Source of the DNA: Bacilli bacterium
Lineage (GTDB): Bacteria; Bacillota_I; Bacilli_A; RFN20; CAG-826
Length of the DNA: 43,577 bases
Assembly (NCBI GenBank): GCA_017502465.1
Contig: JAFVUY010000142.1
Location: forward strand, 1 to 43,577
Direction of reading: 5' to 3'
Shown: piece by piece, positions 15,439 to 23,263 of the stretch
Layout of the letters: each line of letters opens with the position of its first letter
How positions within the stretch are numbered: position 1 is the first letter of the stretch
Translations under genes and position numbers: made by a program
The notes under the pieces: generated by a model
What the model saw: the letters and a program-made list of their open reading frames with translations, nothing else
The model's database searches: none
What the model was told of the DNA's origin: nothing

Positions 15439-16227
15439 ATGTCAAATGAGTATTTCCCACACGATTACGGTGCGAGGTTGAGTTTAAGAGGAGTCCGAAA
15501 AGACTTTGGGTTAGAGGGTGTTGGTGTTTATTGGTGTATTGTTGAGATATTGCACGAAGAGGGTGGATATATCAAAGAAAACGATATAGACAATATAGCT
15601 TTTGATTTACAAGCAAAACCTGAAATGTGTCAGGCAATTATTAACAACTATGACCTATTTGTCAATAAGAAAGGAAAAATCTATTCGGAACGTGTCCTTA
15701 AGAACATAAAGAAGAGGGAGGAAATTACTATAGCTCGTAAAAAAGCAGCAGAAGAACGTTGGAAAACAAGAAGTTCTGATACTCCTGAAAGTGAAACTCC
15801 ACACCCGTGTTTACCCATAAACAGGGACGATAAAGGTTCTGAAGAATCTGATACTGATGATAAATTCGCAGAAAAGGTGCAGTGGTTTAGAGATATATTA
15901 AAACAAAAATGCCAGGAAATAGCAGATAGTTATAACAATGCTTTTGAGTTACTTGGCGACCCTTGTTTTAGTCTTGAAGAATATCTAAACAATGTTATTG
16001 ATGAAATAGCTAATAAACGAACTTTAACTATCAATCATAGAAATATTGATACTATTGATTTTCTACAACAACTCGTTTATTTCTTTAAAGATAAAGAAAC
16101 TATGAACGATTTGTACAATGTAATTATGGAAGTTCAAGAAAAAGCTAAAAAGGGCGAAGTGAAAAATAAACAAAATTATTTAATATCAACCATTTGGAAT
16201 CAAGGAAAGATGACCTTTAATGGTTAG
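15439..16227 (+). CDS. Replication initiator/organiser (DUF4373)
   Basis: The 262-aa product has the Lin1244/Lin1753-type (DUF4373) N-terminus: YFPHDYGARLSLRGVRKDFG, then GVGVYWCIVEILHEEGGY and a SERVLKNIKKREEI linker. It is a winged-helix DNA-binding domain used by phage replisome organisers. The C-terminal half is helical and may contact host replication proteins. No helicase, loader or polymerase gene is visible, so it probably recruits the host replisome. The iteron array at 9207 is a possible binding site, by inference. Confidence 0.82.
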   Translation: MSNEYFPHDYGARLSLRGVRKDFGLEGVGVYWCIVEILHEEGGYIKENDIDNIAFDLQAKPEMCQAIINNYDLFVNKKGKIYSERVLKNIKKREEITIARKKAAEERWKTRSSDTPESETPHPCLPINRDDKGSEESDTDDKFAEKVQWFRDILKQKCQEIADSYNNAFELLGDPCFSLEEYLNNVIDEIANKRTLTINHRNIDTIDFLQQLVYFFKDKETMNDLYNVIMEVQEKAKKGEVKNKQNYLISTIWNQGKMTFNG

Positions 16228-16238
16228 ACGGAGGAAAT

Positions 16239-16853
16239 ATGAAAAACAACAATAACAAAATAAATTTAGCAGGAACTGTAGTATTAGAACCTACAACTTA
16301 TAATTGCTGCGGCGAGAACTTTTATTCTTTCTTGCTATCGGTAAAACGTAACAGTGGAAAGGAAGATATAATTCCTGTAAACATTTCACAATTATTACAA
16401 GAAAAAATTACACCAGGAGAAAAGATTGCTATTAAGGGTCAGGTCAGAACATATAACAGGGTTATAGACAATAAAAACAGGCTTATTATTACAGTATTTG
16501 CTCAAGAAGTTTTGAGTTACACTGAAGATATTAACAGTGTTGAGATTACAGGGTCTTTTTGTAAGGCTCCTAAATATAGAACTACACCACTAGGACGTGA
16601 TATTTGTGATATTCATCTAGCTGTAAATAGAGAACGTGGAAAGTCAGATTATATTCCTTGTATTGTTTGGGGTAGAACAGCTGCTCATATAGGTCAACTT
16701 AATGTAGGAAAAAAAGTATCTATCCAGGGCAGACTTCAAAGCCGTGAATATGATAAGAAATTAACTGATGACGTTATTTTAAAGGGTGTAGCCTACGAGG
16801 TTTCAGTAAATAGAATTTATGACGCTGATGAAATTAAAGAAGTAGTTGTATGA
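16239..16853 (+). CDS. ssb: Single-stranded DNA-binding protein, two OB folds
   Basis: The 204-aa product contains two OB-type units in tandem: residues ~6-95 (NLAGTVVLEP...GEKIAIKGQVRTY) and ~98-196 (VEITGSFCKAPKYRTTPLGR...GKKVSIQGRLQSREY). The second is the classical SSB pattern. A duplicated OB chain could act as a dimer rather than a tetramer. It lacks the acidic DDDIPF-type tip. It lies in the replication block and overlaps the next gene by four bases. Confidence 0.85.
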   Translation: MKNNNNKINLAGTVVLEPTTYNCCGENFYSFLLSVKRNSGKEDIIPVNISQLLQEKITPGEKIAIKGQVRTYNRVIDNKNRLIITVFAQEVLSYTEDINSVEITGSFCKAPKYRTTPLGRDICDIHLAVNRERGKSDYIPCIVWGRTAAHIGQLNVGKKVSIQGRLQSREYDKKLTDDVILKGVAYEVSVNRIYDADEIKEVVV

Positions 16854-17398
16854 GTGGAAGTTTATATTTTAAGGATATTAAATTACCTCATAGAGCAAAC
16901 CACTATTTTCATTTAATACACGAGTCAAAACTTGGAAAATTGTATTATATTCACACCTCAGGCGTTGTTTGTGTTAGGTACAAAAACGGAAAAGAAAGAA
17001 AACTTGAGGGCTTTATAAAAGATGATGATTTATATGTAAAAATTGAAAATAAGGCTGTAAAGGTTAAGTCTTTAGTTGCTAGAGAAATGTGTCCCAAATA
17101 CAATTCTCAGCAATACAGTGTAGTTTTAAAAGACGGCAACCCTAAAAATTGTGATTGGTATAACATAGAAATATTTACAAAGCAAGAATTAGGAAAGAAA
17201 ACAGGTATTTTAGCAGGAAAAAATAAAAAGGTTTCCATAAACGGTAAAGTGTATGAGTCTGTTAGGGCTGCAGCAAAAGAATTGTTTGTAAGTTATCAGA
17301 CATTATTAGATTATTTATCAGGCAAAGTAAATAAAAGTGTTATACCTAAAAATATAAAAAATAAATATTGTGAGGATAAAAATTATGAATCAAATTAG
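16850..17398 (+). CDS. Degenerate HNH/NUMOD homing-type protein
   Basis: The 182-aa product has a middle part, LVAREMC...VVLKDGNPKNCDWYNIEI, that follows the HNH homing-endonuclease layout (LVA..F, then H-x-DGN, then N..NLE). The first catalytic His is replaced by Leu in VLKDGN, so cutting is doubtful. The C-terminus, VSINGKVYESVRAAAKELFV, is a NUMOD1-like DNA-binding helix-turn-helix. It looks like a domesticated or decaying homing endonuclease inserted between SSB and clamp, now perhaps a DNA-binding protein. Confidence 0.7.
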   Translation: MSGSLYFKDIKLPHRANHYFHLIHESKLGKLYYIHTSGVVCVRYKNGKERKLEGFIKDDDLYVKIENKAVKVKSLVAREMCPKYNSQQYSVVLKDGNPKNCDWYNIEIFTKQELGKKTGILAGKNKKVSINGKVYESVRAAAKELFVSYQTLLDYLSGKVNKSVIPKNIKNKYCEDKNYESN

Positions 17399-17981
17399 AA
17401 TAAATGAAATCGTTTTTAAAAGAATTATGGACGCTGTTAAATGTAGTGTGGCACGTGATGAGTCAAGACCTATTTTAAAATTTATCAAAATAAAAGTTAC
17501 AGGGAATAAGCTTGTTGCTTACTCCCTTGACGGATATAGGGCTAGCAGAGTTACGGTTTCTCTAGGAGAAAATGTTGATTGCGACTTTTTTGAGGGATAT
17601 ATTAAACCTATTCAAATTAAAGTAAGTAAAAATGGCATTAACGACGTTGTTTTATGTGCTGATGAAATTCAGACTACTGTTCAGGTTAAAACTGAATACG
17701 GACTCCTTTCTTATGTGTTCGACAAACCTGCAGGAGATTATGTTGACGCCGATAAGATATATGACGGCGATAGAGAACACGATAGAGAGTTTGCAGTAAA
17801 TGCCAGATATGTTGTTGAGGCTATGAAAGTAATTGAAAAGACCTCTTTAAATAAAAATAATATGGCAATTATTGAGTGCAAAGAAGACCCTATTAAGCCT
17901 ATTATAATTCGTTCTAAAGAATCGGACTTTTTAAACGAACAACTTATTTTACCTATTAGAATTTTTAAGGAGGAAGAATAA
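17385..17981 (+). CDS. Short DnaN-like sliding clamp
   Basis: The 199-aa product starts at ATG 17385 with GAGG upstream. Its N-terminal part (ESRPILKFIKIKV...LVAYSLDGYRASRV) matches the first-domain pattern of beta clamps, where IL..I.L is followed by A-x-DG-x-R. Bacterial DnaN is about 370 residues with three domains. This length fits two, so a trimeric ring would be needed if it forms a clamp. The gene lies in the replication block. The assignment comes from pattern memory. Confidence 0.65.
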   Translation: MNQIRINEIVFKRIMDAVKCSVARDESRPILKFIKIKVTGNKLVAYSLDGYRASRVTVSLGENVDCDFFEGYIKPIQIKVSKNGINDVVLCADEIQTTVQVKTEYGLLSYVFDKPAGDYVDADKIYDGDREHDREFAVNARYVVEAMKVIEKTSLNKNNMAIIECKEDPIKPIIIRSKESDFLNEQLILPIRIFKEEE

Positions 17982-17983
17982 AA

Positions 17984-18247
17984 ATGACTAATAAAGAATT
18001 TGAGGCAAAGTGTATTGAAATTGTAAAAAATTACGCTAATGAGCATTTGGATATTAGCGATAATAAACAAATAACTGAAGAAGACGTCTATATTGTTTGG
18101 CAGTGCAAAACTCTTCAAAATAATAAAGCTTTGGTTAGTACCAATCTGCACGACGGTATGTATTATGAAATTACTCTTAATGGAGATAAGCAAGAGATTT
18201 ATCTTGACGCTTATAAAAAATTTGAAAACAGGTGTATCAGGTTTTAA
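17984..18247 (+). CDS. DUF6275 family protein
   Basis: The 87-aa product has VYIVWQCKTLQNNKALVST followed by DGMYYEITLNGDKQEIYLDA, a pattern I associate with DUF6275, a small protein common in Firmicutes phage replication regions. It starts two bases after the clamp stop, with an AGGAGGA site. The function is unknown. Confidence 0.75.
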   Translation: MTNKEFEAKCIEIVKNYANEHLDISDNKQITEEDVYIVWQCKTLQNNKALVSTNLHDGMYYEITLNGDKQEIYLDAYKKFENRCIRF

Positions 18248-18256
18248 GGAGGCTTT

Positions 18257-18442
18257 ATGACATTAGATGAAGCAAGGAAACACATAGGCAGCATAGTTAA
18301 ATATATTCCTTTTAAGGGCTGTGATGAATCTCAATGTGAGTATGGAGAAATAACTAGCGTAAACGATAAATATGTATTTGTTAGATATGGAAGAGAAATT
18401 AACAGTAAAGCAACAAGACCTGAAGACCTGAAATTATCTTAA
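18257..18442 (+). CDS. Small SH3-like phage protein
   Basis: The 61-aa product (ARKHIGSIVKYIPF, YGEITSVNDKYVFVRYG, TRPEDLKL) reads as a small beta-barrel of the type found in many phage early operons. It has a strong AAGGAGG site. No biochemical role is known to me. Confidence 0.75.
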   Translation: MTLDEARKHIGSIVKYIPFKGCDESQCEYGEITSVNDKYVFVRYGREINSKATRPEDLKLS

Positions 18443-18458
18443 TTTACAAGGAGAAGAT

Positions 18459-19247
18459 ATGGCAAAAATTAGGAGAGTTTTGTCTTGGAGTGGAGGTAAG
18501 GATAGTTCTGCTAGTATAGTTGTATGTTATGAAAATAATATTCATATAGACGCTGTCGTAATGTCTGAAGTAATGTTTGACCACCTTAGAAATATTAGTG
18601 GTGAAAACCCTAAACATATAAAATGGGTGTATGAGGTTGCTATACCTATTATTGAAAAAAAGTTTGGATATAAAGTCATCATTGTAAAAGACAAAAGTGA
18701 TTATATTAAAGAATTTAACCACATAATCAAAAAATCAAAAAAGGTTGAGAGAAATGGTAAGAAAGCGGGTTGGTTTATTGGTGGAATGTGTGTGGGTAAT
18801 GACCGATTAAAAATGCGTCCATTAAGAAAGTTTTTTAAAGAGTTTGGAGAGTGCGAAACTATAGTAGGAATTGCTGCAGATGAACATAAGAGGCAAGAAA
18901 CAAAAACAATGAACGGAAAAAGAAGTGTGTTGGTTGAATATGGAATTACTGAAGAAATGACGTATGATATTTGTCGCAAATATAATTTACTATCTCCTAC
19001 TTATGACGATAAAAAAAGGGGTGGTTGCTGGTTTTGCCCTAATCAATCTATTGAAGAGTTTGCAAACTTAAAGAAAAACTATCCGCAACTATGGGAAGAG
19101 CTTAAAATTTTATCTCAAGACACTCAAATTGTTAGTCAAGGTTTTAAATATGGAGAAACCTTTGATTGTGTTGAAAGACAAGTAGATTGTATTAACAACC
19201 AACTCTCTCTATTTGATTTTATAGAAACCACAGGAGAAAGCGTATGA
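18459..19247 (+). CDS. PP-loop ATPase, PAPS reductase-like
   Basis: The 262-aa enzyme has the PP-loop SWSGGKDSSAS at residues 8-18, which binds ATP in adenylating enzymes of the PAPS reductase/ATP-pyrophosphatase superfamily. A later CWFCPNQS motif has the paired cysteines common in phage members. It also has a long C-terminal region ending NNQLSLFDFIE. Phage copies have been proposed to act in DNA or nucleotide modification (DndC is a relative) or sulphur metabolism; which applies here cannot be told. Confidence 0.85.
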   Translation: MAKIRRVLSWSGGKDSSASIVVCYENNIHIDAVVMSEVMFDHLRNISGENPKHIKWVYEVAIPIIEKKFGYKVIIVKDKSDYIKEFNHIIKKSKKVERNGKKAGWFIGGMCVGNDRLKMRPLRKFFKEFGECETIVGIAADEHKRQETKTMNGKRSVLVEYGITEEMTYDICRKYNLLSPTYDDKKRGGCWFCPNQSIEEFANLKKNYPQLWEELKILSQDTQIVSQGFKYGETFDCVERQVDCINNQLSLFDFIETTGESV

Positions 19248-19414
19248 CGTTAGAAGAAATTGCAGATATAATTTATCAATGTGCTGAAAATTCAAACCCT
19301 AAAAACATATCGGCAGAAATTGATAGTATTTGTAGATATTTGACAATGAAAGCAAAAAGCAAATTAGAAACAAGGGGGAAGTATGAACGAAAAGCCAAAA
19401 ATAACAAAATTTAG
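19244..19414 (+). CDS. Small early protein, overlapping start
   Basis: The 56-aa product begins at an ATG overlapping the PP-loop stop (ATGA). The SD GGAGAAAG lies inside the previous gene. It is helical (LEEIADIIYQCAENSNPKNI) and ends KNNKI inside the next gene. Overlap on both sides suggests translational coupling. It is unrecognised and could be a non-functional frame. Confidence 0.5.
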   Translation: MTLEEIADIIYQCAENSNPKNISAEIDSICRYLTMKAKSKLETRGKYERKAKNNKI

Positions 19415-19844
19415 AAGACCTATAGAAATGCTTAGCAATCAATTTTGTCAACCTCAGATAATGAAAGACGACTTTTCTTTAACTGCAACTTTTACTGAAA
19501 AAATAATGAGCCAGGTTGTGGCTTTATCAGATAAAAATAAGCTTGAATATATCATAAATACAATACAAAATTTTATGATAGAAAATAATGTTTCAACTTG
19601 TTTTATCTTAAACAAAGAAGAGTTGATTGATTGTTTGCAAGAACATAACAAACTTCATCTTCAAATAGAATCTCTTAAAAAAGAAAATTTAACACTTAAG
19701 CAAGGACTTGCTGTTTATAAAAGTGGCGGCAGAAATATGGGCAAGGCTGCTGTTCAAAAAATTCTAGCGTTTGATACATTAAAAGAAGAAAATCTTAAGT
19801 TGAAAGAATTGCTTAAGGAAAGGAGTGAAAATGGCACAATGTAA
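19383..19844 (+). CDS. Coiled-coil early protein
   Basis: The 153-aa product has a leucine-heptad coiled coil in its second half (ELIDCLQEHNKLHLQIESLK and LKEENLKLKELLKE). Its start follows AAGGGGGAAG. It overlaps the genes on both sides. No family is recognised; a structural or adaptor role is possible. Confidence 0.75.
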   Translation: MNEKPKITKFRRPIEMLSNQFCQPQIMKDDFSLTATFTEKIMSQVVALSDKNKLEYIINTIQNFMIENNVSTCFILNKEELIDCLQEHNKLHLQIESLKKENLTLKQGLAVYKSGGRNMGKAAVQKILAFDTLKEENLKLKELLKERSENGTM

Positions 19845-20022
19845 AGGCTGTGGAGCCGATATTATTTGGATAGAAACTAAAAATAACAAGCGTATGCCTT
19901 GCGATATAAAAGAAACAACAGTTATTACTATTGACGGTAGAGTTGTTGAGGGATACATACCTCATTGGATAACTTGTCCTAAAGCAAACGAATTTAGGAG
20001 GAAATCAGATGAAAGTAAATAA
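19831..20022 (+). CDS. Small zinc-finger-like protein
   Basis: The 63-aa product, from ATG 19831 after AAGGAG, has CKGCGADI near its start, MPCDI at about residue 25 and ITCPKA near the end. The arrangement fits a single zinc site. Such proteins are frequent in Firmicutes phage early regions, but their role is unknown. Confidence 0.75.
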   Translation: MAQCKGCGADIIWIETKNNKRMPCDIKETTVITIDGRVVEGYIPHWITCPKANEFRRKSDESK

Positions 20023-20212
20023 TTGTATAAATTGTCCTTTTTCTAAAGAGAAAAGGTGGCACTCAACATATAAGCCTGCAGGCTATCATACAATAGGAAT
20101 TTCGCACAGGTATCATTACTGCGAGAAATTTCAGACAAGGTGTTTACAGGTTAAAAAATGTAATCTATCAGGAGGCGTGTGTAATGAAAAAATACAAAAG
20201 GCTAACTTTTAG
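20009..20212 (+). CDS. Small Cys/His-rich protein
   Basis: The 67-aa product has CINCPFS at its N-terminus, then HRYHYCEKFQTRCLQVKKC and GGVCNEK. Seven cysteines and several histidines imply metal binding. It overlaps both neighbouring genes, in line with dense early-operon packing. Confidence 0.7.
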   Translation: MKVNNCINCPFSKEKRWHSTYKPAGYHTIGISHRYHYCEKFQTRCLQVKKCNLSGGVCNEKIQKANF

Positions 20213-20843
20213 AGAAAAAGATTGGGTGGGTGTTGTTGACGAAACGGACGGAGTTGTGTCAACCAACTCTCAAGCTGTACACCGACTAGCAAACCTTGAA
20301 GACGATATAGAACAAGGAAAACTATCGTATCAGCAAGACAATCTTGCAAAAATAAAGAAATTAGAATCTGAAGTTCAGCAAGTTACAAGCAAGTTAAATT
20401 TAGAAATTAAACTTAGTAATGGTTTAATGAAAATTAACCACAAACAAAGGCTAAAAATAGAACAATTACAAAAACAACTTGACTGTACTAATGCTAATTA
20501 TAACGTATTAAATAAGAAGTATTTAGACGAGAAAAGCAAGTTAAAAATATCTAAATTTGATTCAGTGGCAAGTCTTGAAAAAGCTTATCAGGAACTTGAA
20601 AAAGAGTTTACCTTAAGAAATATTAAGCTAGCCCTTTATGAAAAGGCTAAAGACAGTGATTCAATACTACAAATGTGTGCTACTGAAATCGCCGAGAGAG
20701 ATAAGCACATAGCAGAGCTAGAGGAATCAAATAAACAACTTGTTAGAAATAATACTCAGACAACGCAAAAATTTGTTTCTGAGCACAATAAAGTTGTAAA
20801 ACTAAAGCAAAAAATTAAAGAAATAACAGGGGAGGAATTTTAG
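20184..20843 (+). CDS. Coiled-coil phage protein
   Basis: The 219-aa product opens KKYKRLTFREKDWVGVVDE and has AVHRLANLEDDIEQG, a head module shared by many Firmicutes phage proteins of the form RLAxLEDxIExG. The remainder is long coiled coil (LNLEIKLSNGLMK onward, to the C-terminus). Its function is unknown. Confidence 0.78.
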   Translation: MKKYKRLTFREKDWVGVVDETDGVVSTNSQAVHRLANLEDDIEQGKLSYQQDNLAKIKKLESEVQQVTSKLNLEIKLSNGLMKINHKQRLKIEQLQKQLDCTNANYNVLNKKYLDEKSKLKISKFDSVASLEKAYQELEKEFTLRNIKLALYEKAKDSDSILQMCATEIAERDKHIAELEESNKQLVRNNTQTTQKFVSEHNKVVKLKQKIKEITGEEF

Positions 20844-20846
20844 ATA

Positions 20847-21050
20847 ATGATTAAATGTAAAGATTGTGAACATTGCATATTTAATGAATCTAAAAATGGT
20901 AGAAGCATATATTTCTGCAGACACTCTAAAAGCCCTAGTGTTTTAGCAAGGACTGCAGGTCAAACTGAAATATGTAGAACTGAAAGACGCTCAACCGAAT
21001 TTACAATAAAAAAGACGCCTAAATGGTGTCCTTTAAATGAGGTGCAATAA
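20847..21050 (+). CDS. Small Cys-rich protein
   Basis: The 67-aa product has CKDCEHCIF near its start, YFCRHS, ICRTERRS and a final KWCPLNE. This cysteine set resembles zinc-binding mini-proteins common in Firmicutes phages. GGGGAGG upstream is its SD. Confidence 0.75.
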   Translation: MIKCKDCEHCIFNESKNGRSIYFCRHSKSPSVLARTAGQTEICRTERRSTEFTIKKTPKWCPLNEVQ

Positions 21051-21382
21051 TGAGAATTGATGAATTTGAGTTTAGAAACGAAAAAGGTCAAGAAATTGAG
21101 CCAACAAAAGCTATGCTTGTTTGTTACATAAAATCACTTCATAAAGATATAAAAATACTAGACAAAGCTCTTGAGCTAGCTTGTAGCAATAGTAATTTTC
21201 AACAAACCTGTGATTTTTGTGAATATAGGGAATACAGCGGAAGTGGAGATTGTCCTTGTTATTGTGAAACTGAGCAAGGTTTTGAGCAAAGGCAGGCAAT
21301 AAATTATTTTAAACAACAAGCAGAGCGAGAGGCAAAATTGGATAAAGAGTTTTCAGAAGATTTATTAGGGGAGGAAGATTAA
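21050..21382 (+). CDS. Acidic protein with Cys cluster
   Basis: The 110-aa product starts at an ATG overlapping the preceding stop (TAATG). A central cysteine group (CDFCEY...GDCPCYCET) lies between helical charged ends. Metal binding is likely; no family is recognised. Confidence 0.72.
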   Translation: MRIDEFEFRNEKGQEIEPTKAMLVCYIKSLHKDIKILDKALELACSNSNFQQTCDFCEYREYSGSGDCPCYCETEQGFEQRQAINYFKQQAEREAKLDKEFSEDLLGEED

Positions 21383-21384
21383 CT

Positions 21385-21762
21385 ATGAATAATCAATATG
21401 GGATAAAAGTTAAATCAAAGAGTTTTACCTGGTTTATGTGTATTGGTGTTGTAATTATTGTTTCAATGCTTTTAACAATGGGTTTTTTATTATATAAAAC
21501 AAATAAAACAGATTACGATAAATTCCTTAATACAATGCCGTCTGAAAATTATATAGAAGAAGATTTAGAGGATAAATTATTAAGCAGAAATATTGATATT
21601 TTGGATAGTAAAAAAGAAAACGACCAAATATTCTACACGGTATCTATTAAGTATGTTCACAATACAATACCGATTCAGCAGCATTATTTGGTTTTATACG
21701 AAGCTACAAATGAGTGCATTTGGGTTTATAGAAGTCATAGATTGTTGGCTGAGTATAAATAA
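21385..21762 (+). CDS. Single-pass membrane protein
   Basis: The 125-aa product has one hydrophobic segment (residues ~13-35, FTWFMCIGVVIIVSMLLTMG), then an external-type region of about 90 residues (YKTNKTDYDKFLNTMPSENY and on) with no cysteine cluster. Early-expressed membrane-anchored phage proteins may act on superinfection, but this one is unassigned. Confidence 0.72.
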   Translation: MNNQYGIKVKSKSFTWFMCIGVVIIVSMLLTMGFLLYKTNKTDYDKFLNTMPSENYIEEDLEDKLLSRNIDILDSKKENDQIFYTVSIKYVHNTIPIQQHYLVLYEATNECIWVYRSHRLLAEYK

Positions 21763-21782
21763 GGCAAAGGAGTTGGGTATTT

Positions 21783-21974
21783 ATGAAAATATATGTAGAT
21801 GAATTTCCTAGAAACTGTGCTTTTTGTCCTCTTTGTAATGCAGATTATAAGGGAGAGCTTTATTGTAAGCAGCTTGACGCAATGCTAAAAGAAGACAATG
21901 TTATAACAGATTATAAAGAAAGAAAAAAGAACTGTCCGTTAAAGCTTATATCTAAAATAAAAAATAACAAATAG
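21783..21974 (+). CDS. Small Cys-rich protein
   Basis: The 63-aa product has NCAFCPLCNADY near its start, YCKQLD and KKNCPLK near its end. The CxxCxxC spacing and later cysteines fit a zinc site. It resembles other mini-proteins of this operon. Confidence 0.7.
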   Translation: MKIYVDEFPRNCAFCPLCNADYKGELYCKQLDAMLKEDNVITDYKERKKNCPLKLISKIKNNK

Positions 21975-21984
21975 GAGAAATAGA

Positions 21985-22260
21985 ATGAATAAGATTGAAA
22001 ATTATTTAATAAACAAAGGAATAAGAACTCAATACAAAGGCTTTGACTGCCTTGTAGAGGCTATTAAGCTAGTGCAAAAGGATAAAAGCTATAAATATAA
22101 CATTACGAAAAGATTATATCCTGACGTAGCTAAAACTCTTGACGAAACAGCTAGTAAGGTAGAACGTGCAATCAGACACGCAATATCTAAATCAAAAGTT
22201 CTTAATATGACTAATGGCGAATTTATTTCAAGAGCAGCTTTAGAACTTAAGGCTAGTTAG
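21985..22260 (+). CDS. Spo0A C-terminal-like DNA-binding protein
   Basis: The 91-aa product follows the Spo0A effector-domain pattern: YLINKGIRTQYKGFDCLVEA, then ITKRLYPDVAKTLDETASKV and ERAIRHAIS. In Spo0A this domain binds 0A boxes to start sporulation. Here it stands alone, without the receiver domain that controls it by phosphorylation. It could mimic or block host Spo0A, or regulate phage genes. Spo0A belongs to endospore formers, which supports such a host. Confidence 0.8.
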   Translation: MNKIENYLINKGIRTQYKGFDCLVEAIKLVQKDKSYKYNITKRLYPDVAKTLDETASKVERAIRHAISKSKVLNMTNGEFISRAALELKAS

Positions 22261-22268
22261 GAGGCGTT

Positions 22269-22676
22269 ATGGCTAAGAGTTGTAATGAATATATTAAAGA
22301 GCTTAAAGAAGAGCTGAAAAAAACGCAAATCGAGCGAGATATATATAAGTCTGAATACAATATAGCAATAGCTGCCAACAAGCAGCTTGCAGCTAACAAT
22401 GCTAAGACCTGTATTAACTGTCAAGAGGTGGCGGAGAACGACATAATGTGTATCAAATGCCACGAAGAGATTGTAAAGCGTTTAAGATTATTATTATTTG
22501 CTGTTGTAAGAAATTCAACAGTTGCCCCTATAGGTTATCAACTTAAAAAAACTGAAGAGGAAATAACAAATAAAACATTTGAAACAATCAAGGACGCTGA
22601 AAAGATTGTTGATTTTGAAAAGATGAGGAAGTTTATGAATCTTGCCTCAGAAAAGGAGAATCGTTATGACAATTAA
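22269..22676 (+). CDS. Coiled coil plus zinc-finger protein
   Basis: The 135-aa product begins with a charged helix (YIKELKEELKKTQIERDIYK), then CINCQEV...IMCIKCHEE, a four-cysteine zinc motif (C-x2-C ... C-x2-C). The C-terminal third is helical. It overlaps the next gene by 11 bases. The function is unknown. Confidence 0.72.
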   Translation: MAKSCNEYIKELKEELKKTQIERDIYKSEYNIAIAANKQLAANNAKTCINCQEVAENDIMCIKCHEEIVKRLRLLLFAVVRNSTVAPIGYQLKKTEEEITNKTFETIKDAEKIVDFEKMRKFMNLASEKENRYDN

Positions 22677-22914
22677 AAGTTTTTGTATTTTAATTTTAAT
22701 TATTTGTGTAAGTTTTACTTGTGGGGTTATTTCACTTGCTGCAGGTAAACTAATCGCACTTTGTGCAGGTTTATTGCTTGGTGGTGCAGCTATATTAGCC
22801 GCCACCTTTACAATTTATCTAGTAAGCCAGGAACGAAGTTTAAAGCGAACAAAAGAAGAGCTAGAACCCATTAAGAGTACCAGGAATAAAAATGGAAAAT
22901 CGAAAAGAGTATAA
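22666..22914 (+). CDS. Two-pass small membrane protein
   Basis: The 82-aa product starts at ATG 22666 after AAAAGGAG. Two hydrophobic segments span residues ~5-25 and ~30-52 (FCILILIICVSFTCGVISLA, then LCAGLLLGGAAILAATFTIY), followed by a basic tail. It is unassigned; a holin-like or anchoring role cannot be excluded, but it lies in the early block. Confidence 0.68.
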   Translation: MTIKSFCILILIICVSFTCGVISLAAGKLIALCAGLLLGGAAILAATFTIYLVSQERSLKRTKEELEPIKSTRNKNGKSKRV

Positions 22915-23248
22915 CTGCAAGAATTGTGCAAACAAAGGCAGCAGATTTTGTGCTTTCTGCACTACAGTTGTTTCTCCTAGTAATAGAACAACAAGACCAA
23001 CAAATTACAAAGAAGAGCCAAACACAGCTTTCTTGAGAATACGCCTAAATATAAAAGAGCCACCTTTGGGAATAAAGCCACGCTATATTCACGAAGAAGA
23101 AAGAGCTCTTGAGCTTGGCGAGGCAATAAATAGATATACAAGAGCTAAATTCCCTATCCCTATAGAGTGGGTAGAGGAATATAACGAAATTAGAGCTAGA
23201 TTAAAAAAGCGAGATAATGAACGTTGCGGCGGCAATATACCACGTTAA
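22892..23248 (+). CDS. Conserved phage protein with N-terminal zinc motif
   Basis: The 118-aa product has CKNCANKGSRFCAFC at residues 9-23, a zinc-type knuckle. A downstream PPLGIKPRYIHEEERALELG and FPIPIEWVEEYNE stretch is shared, from memory, with small proteins near terminase genes in Firmicutes phages. The role is unknown. Confidence 0.75.
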   Translation: MENRKEYNCKNCANKGSRFCAFCTTVVSPSNRTTRPTNYKEEPNTAFLRIRLNIKEPPLGIKPRYIHEEERALELGEAINRYTRAKFPIPIEWVEEYNEIRARLKKRDNERCGGNIPR

Positions 23249-23263
23249 AAGGAGTTAAAAGTT

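Noticed and set aside
17718..17724. A TTCGACA sequence matching a reverse 0A box
   Set aside because: It is a single 7-mer inside a coding region and is expected by chance at this length.
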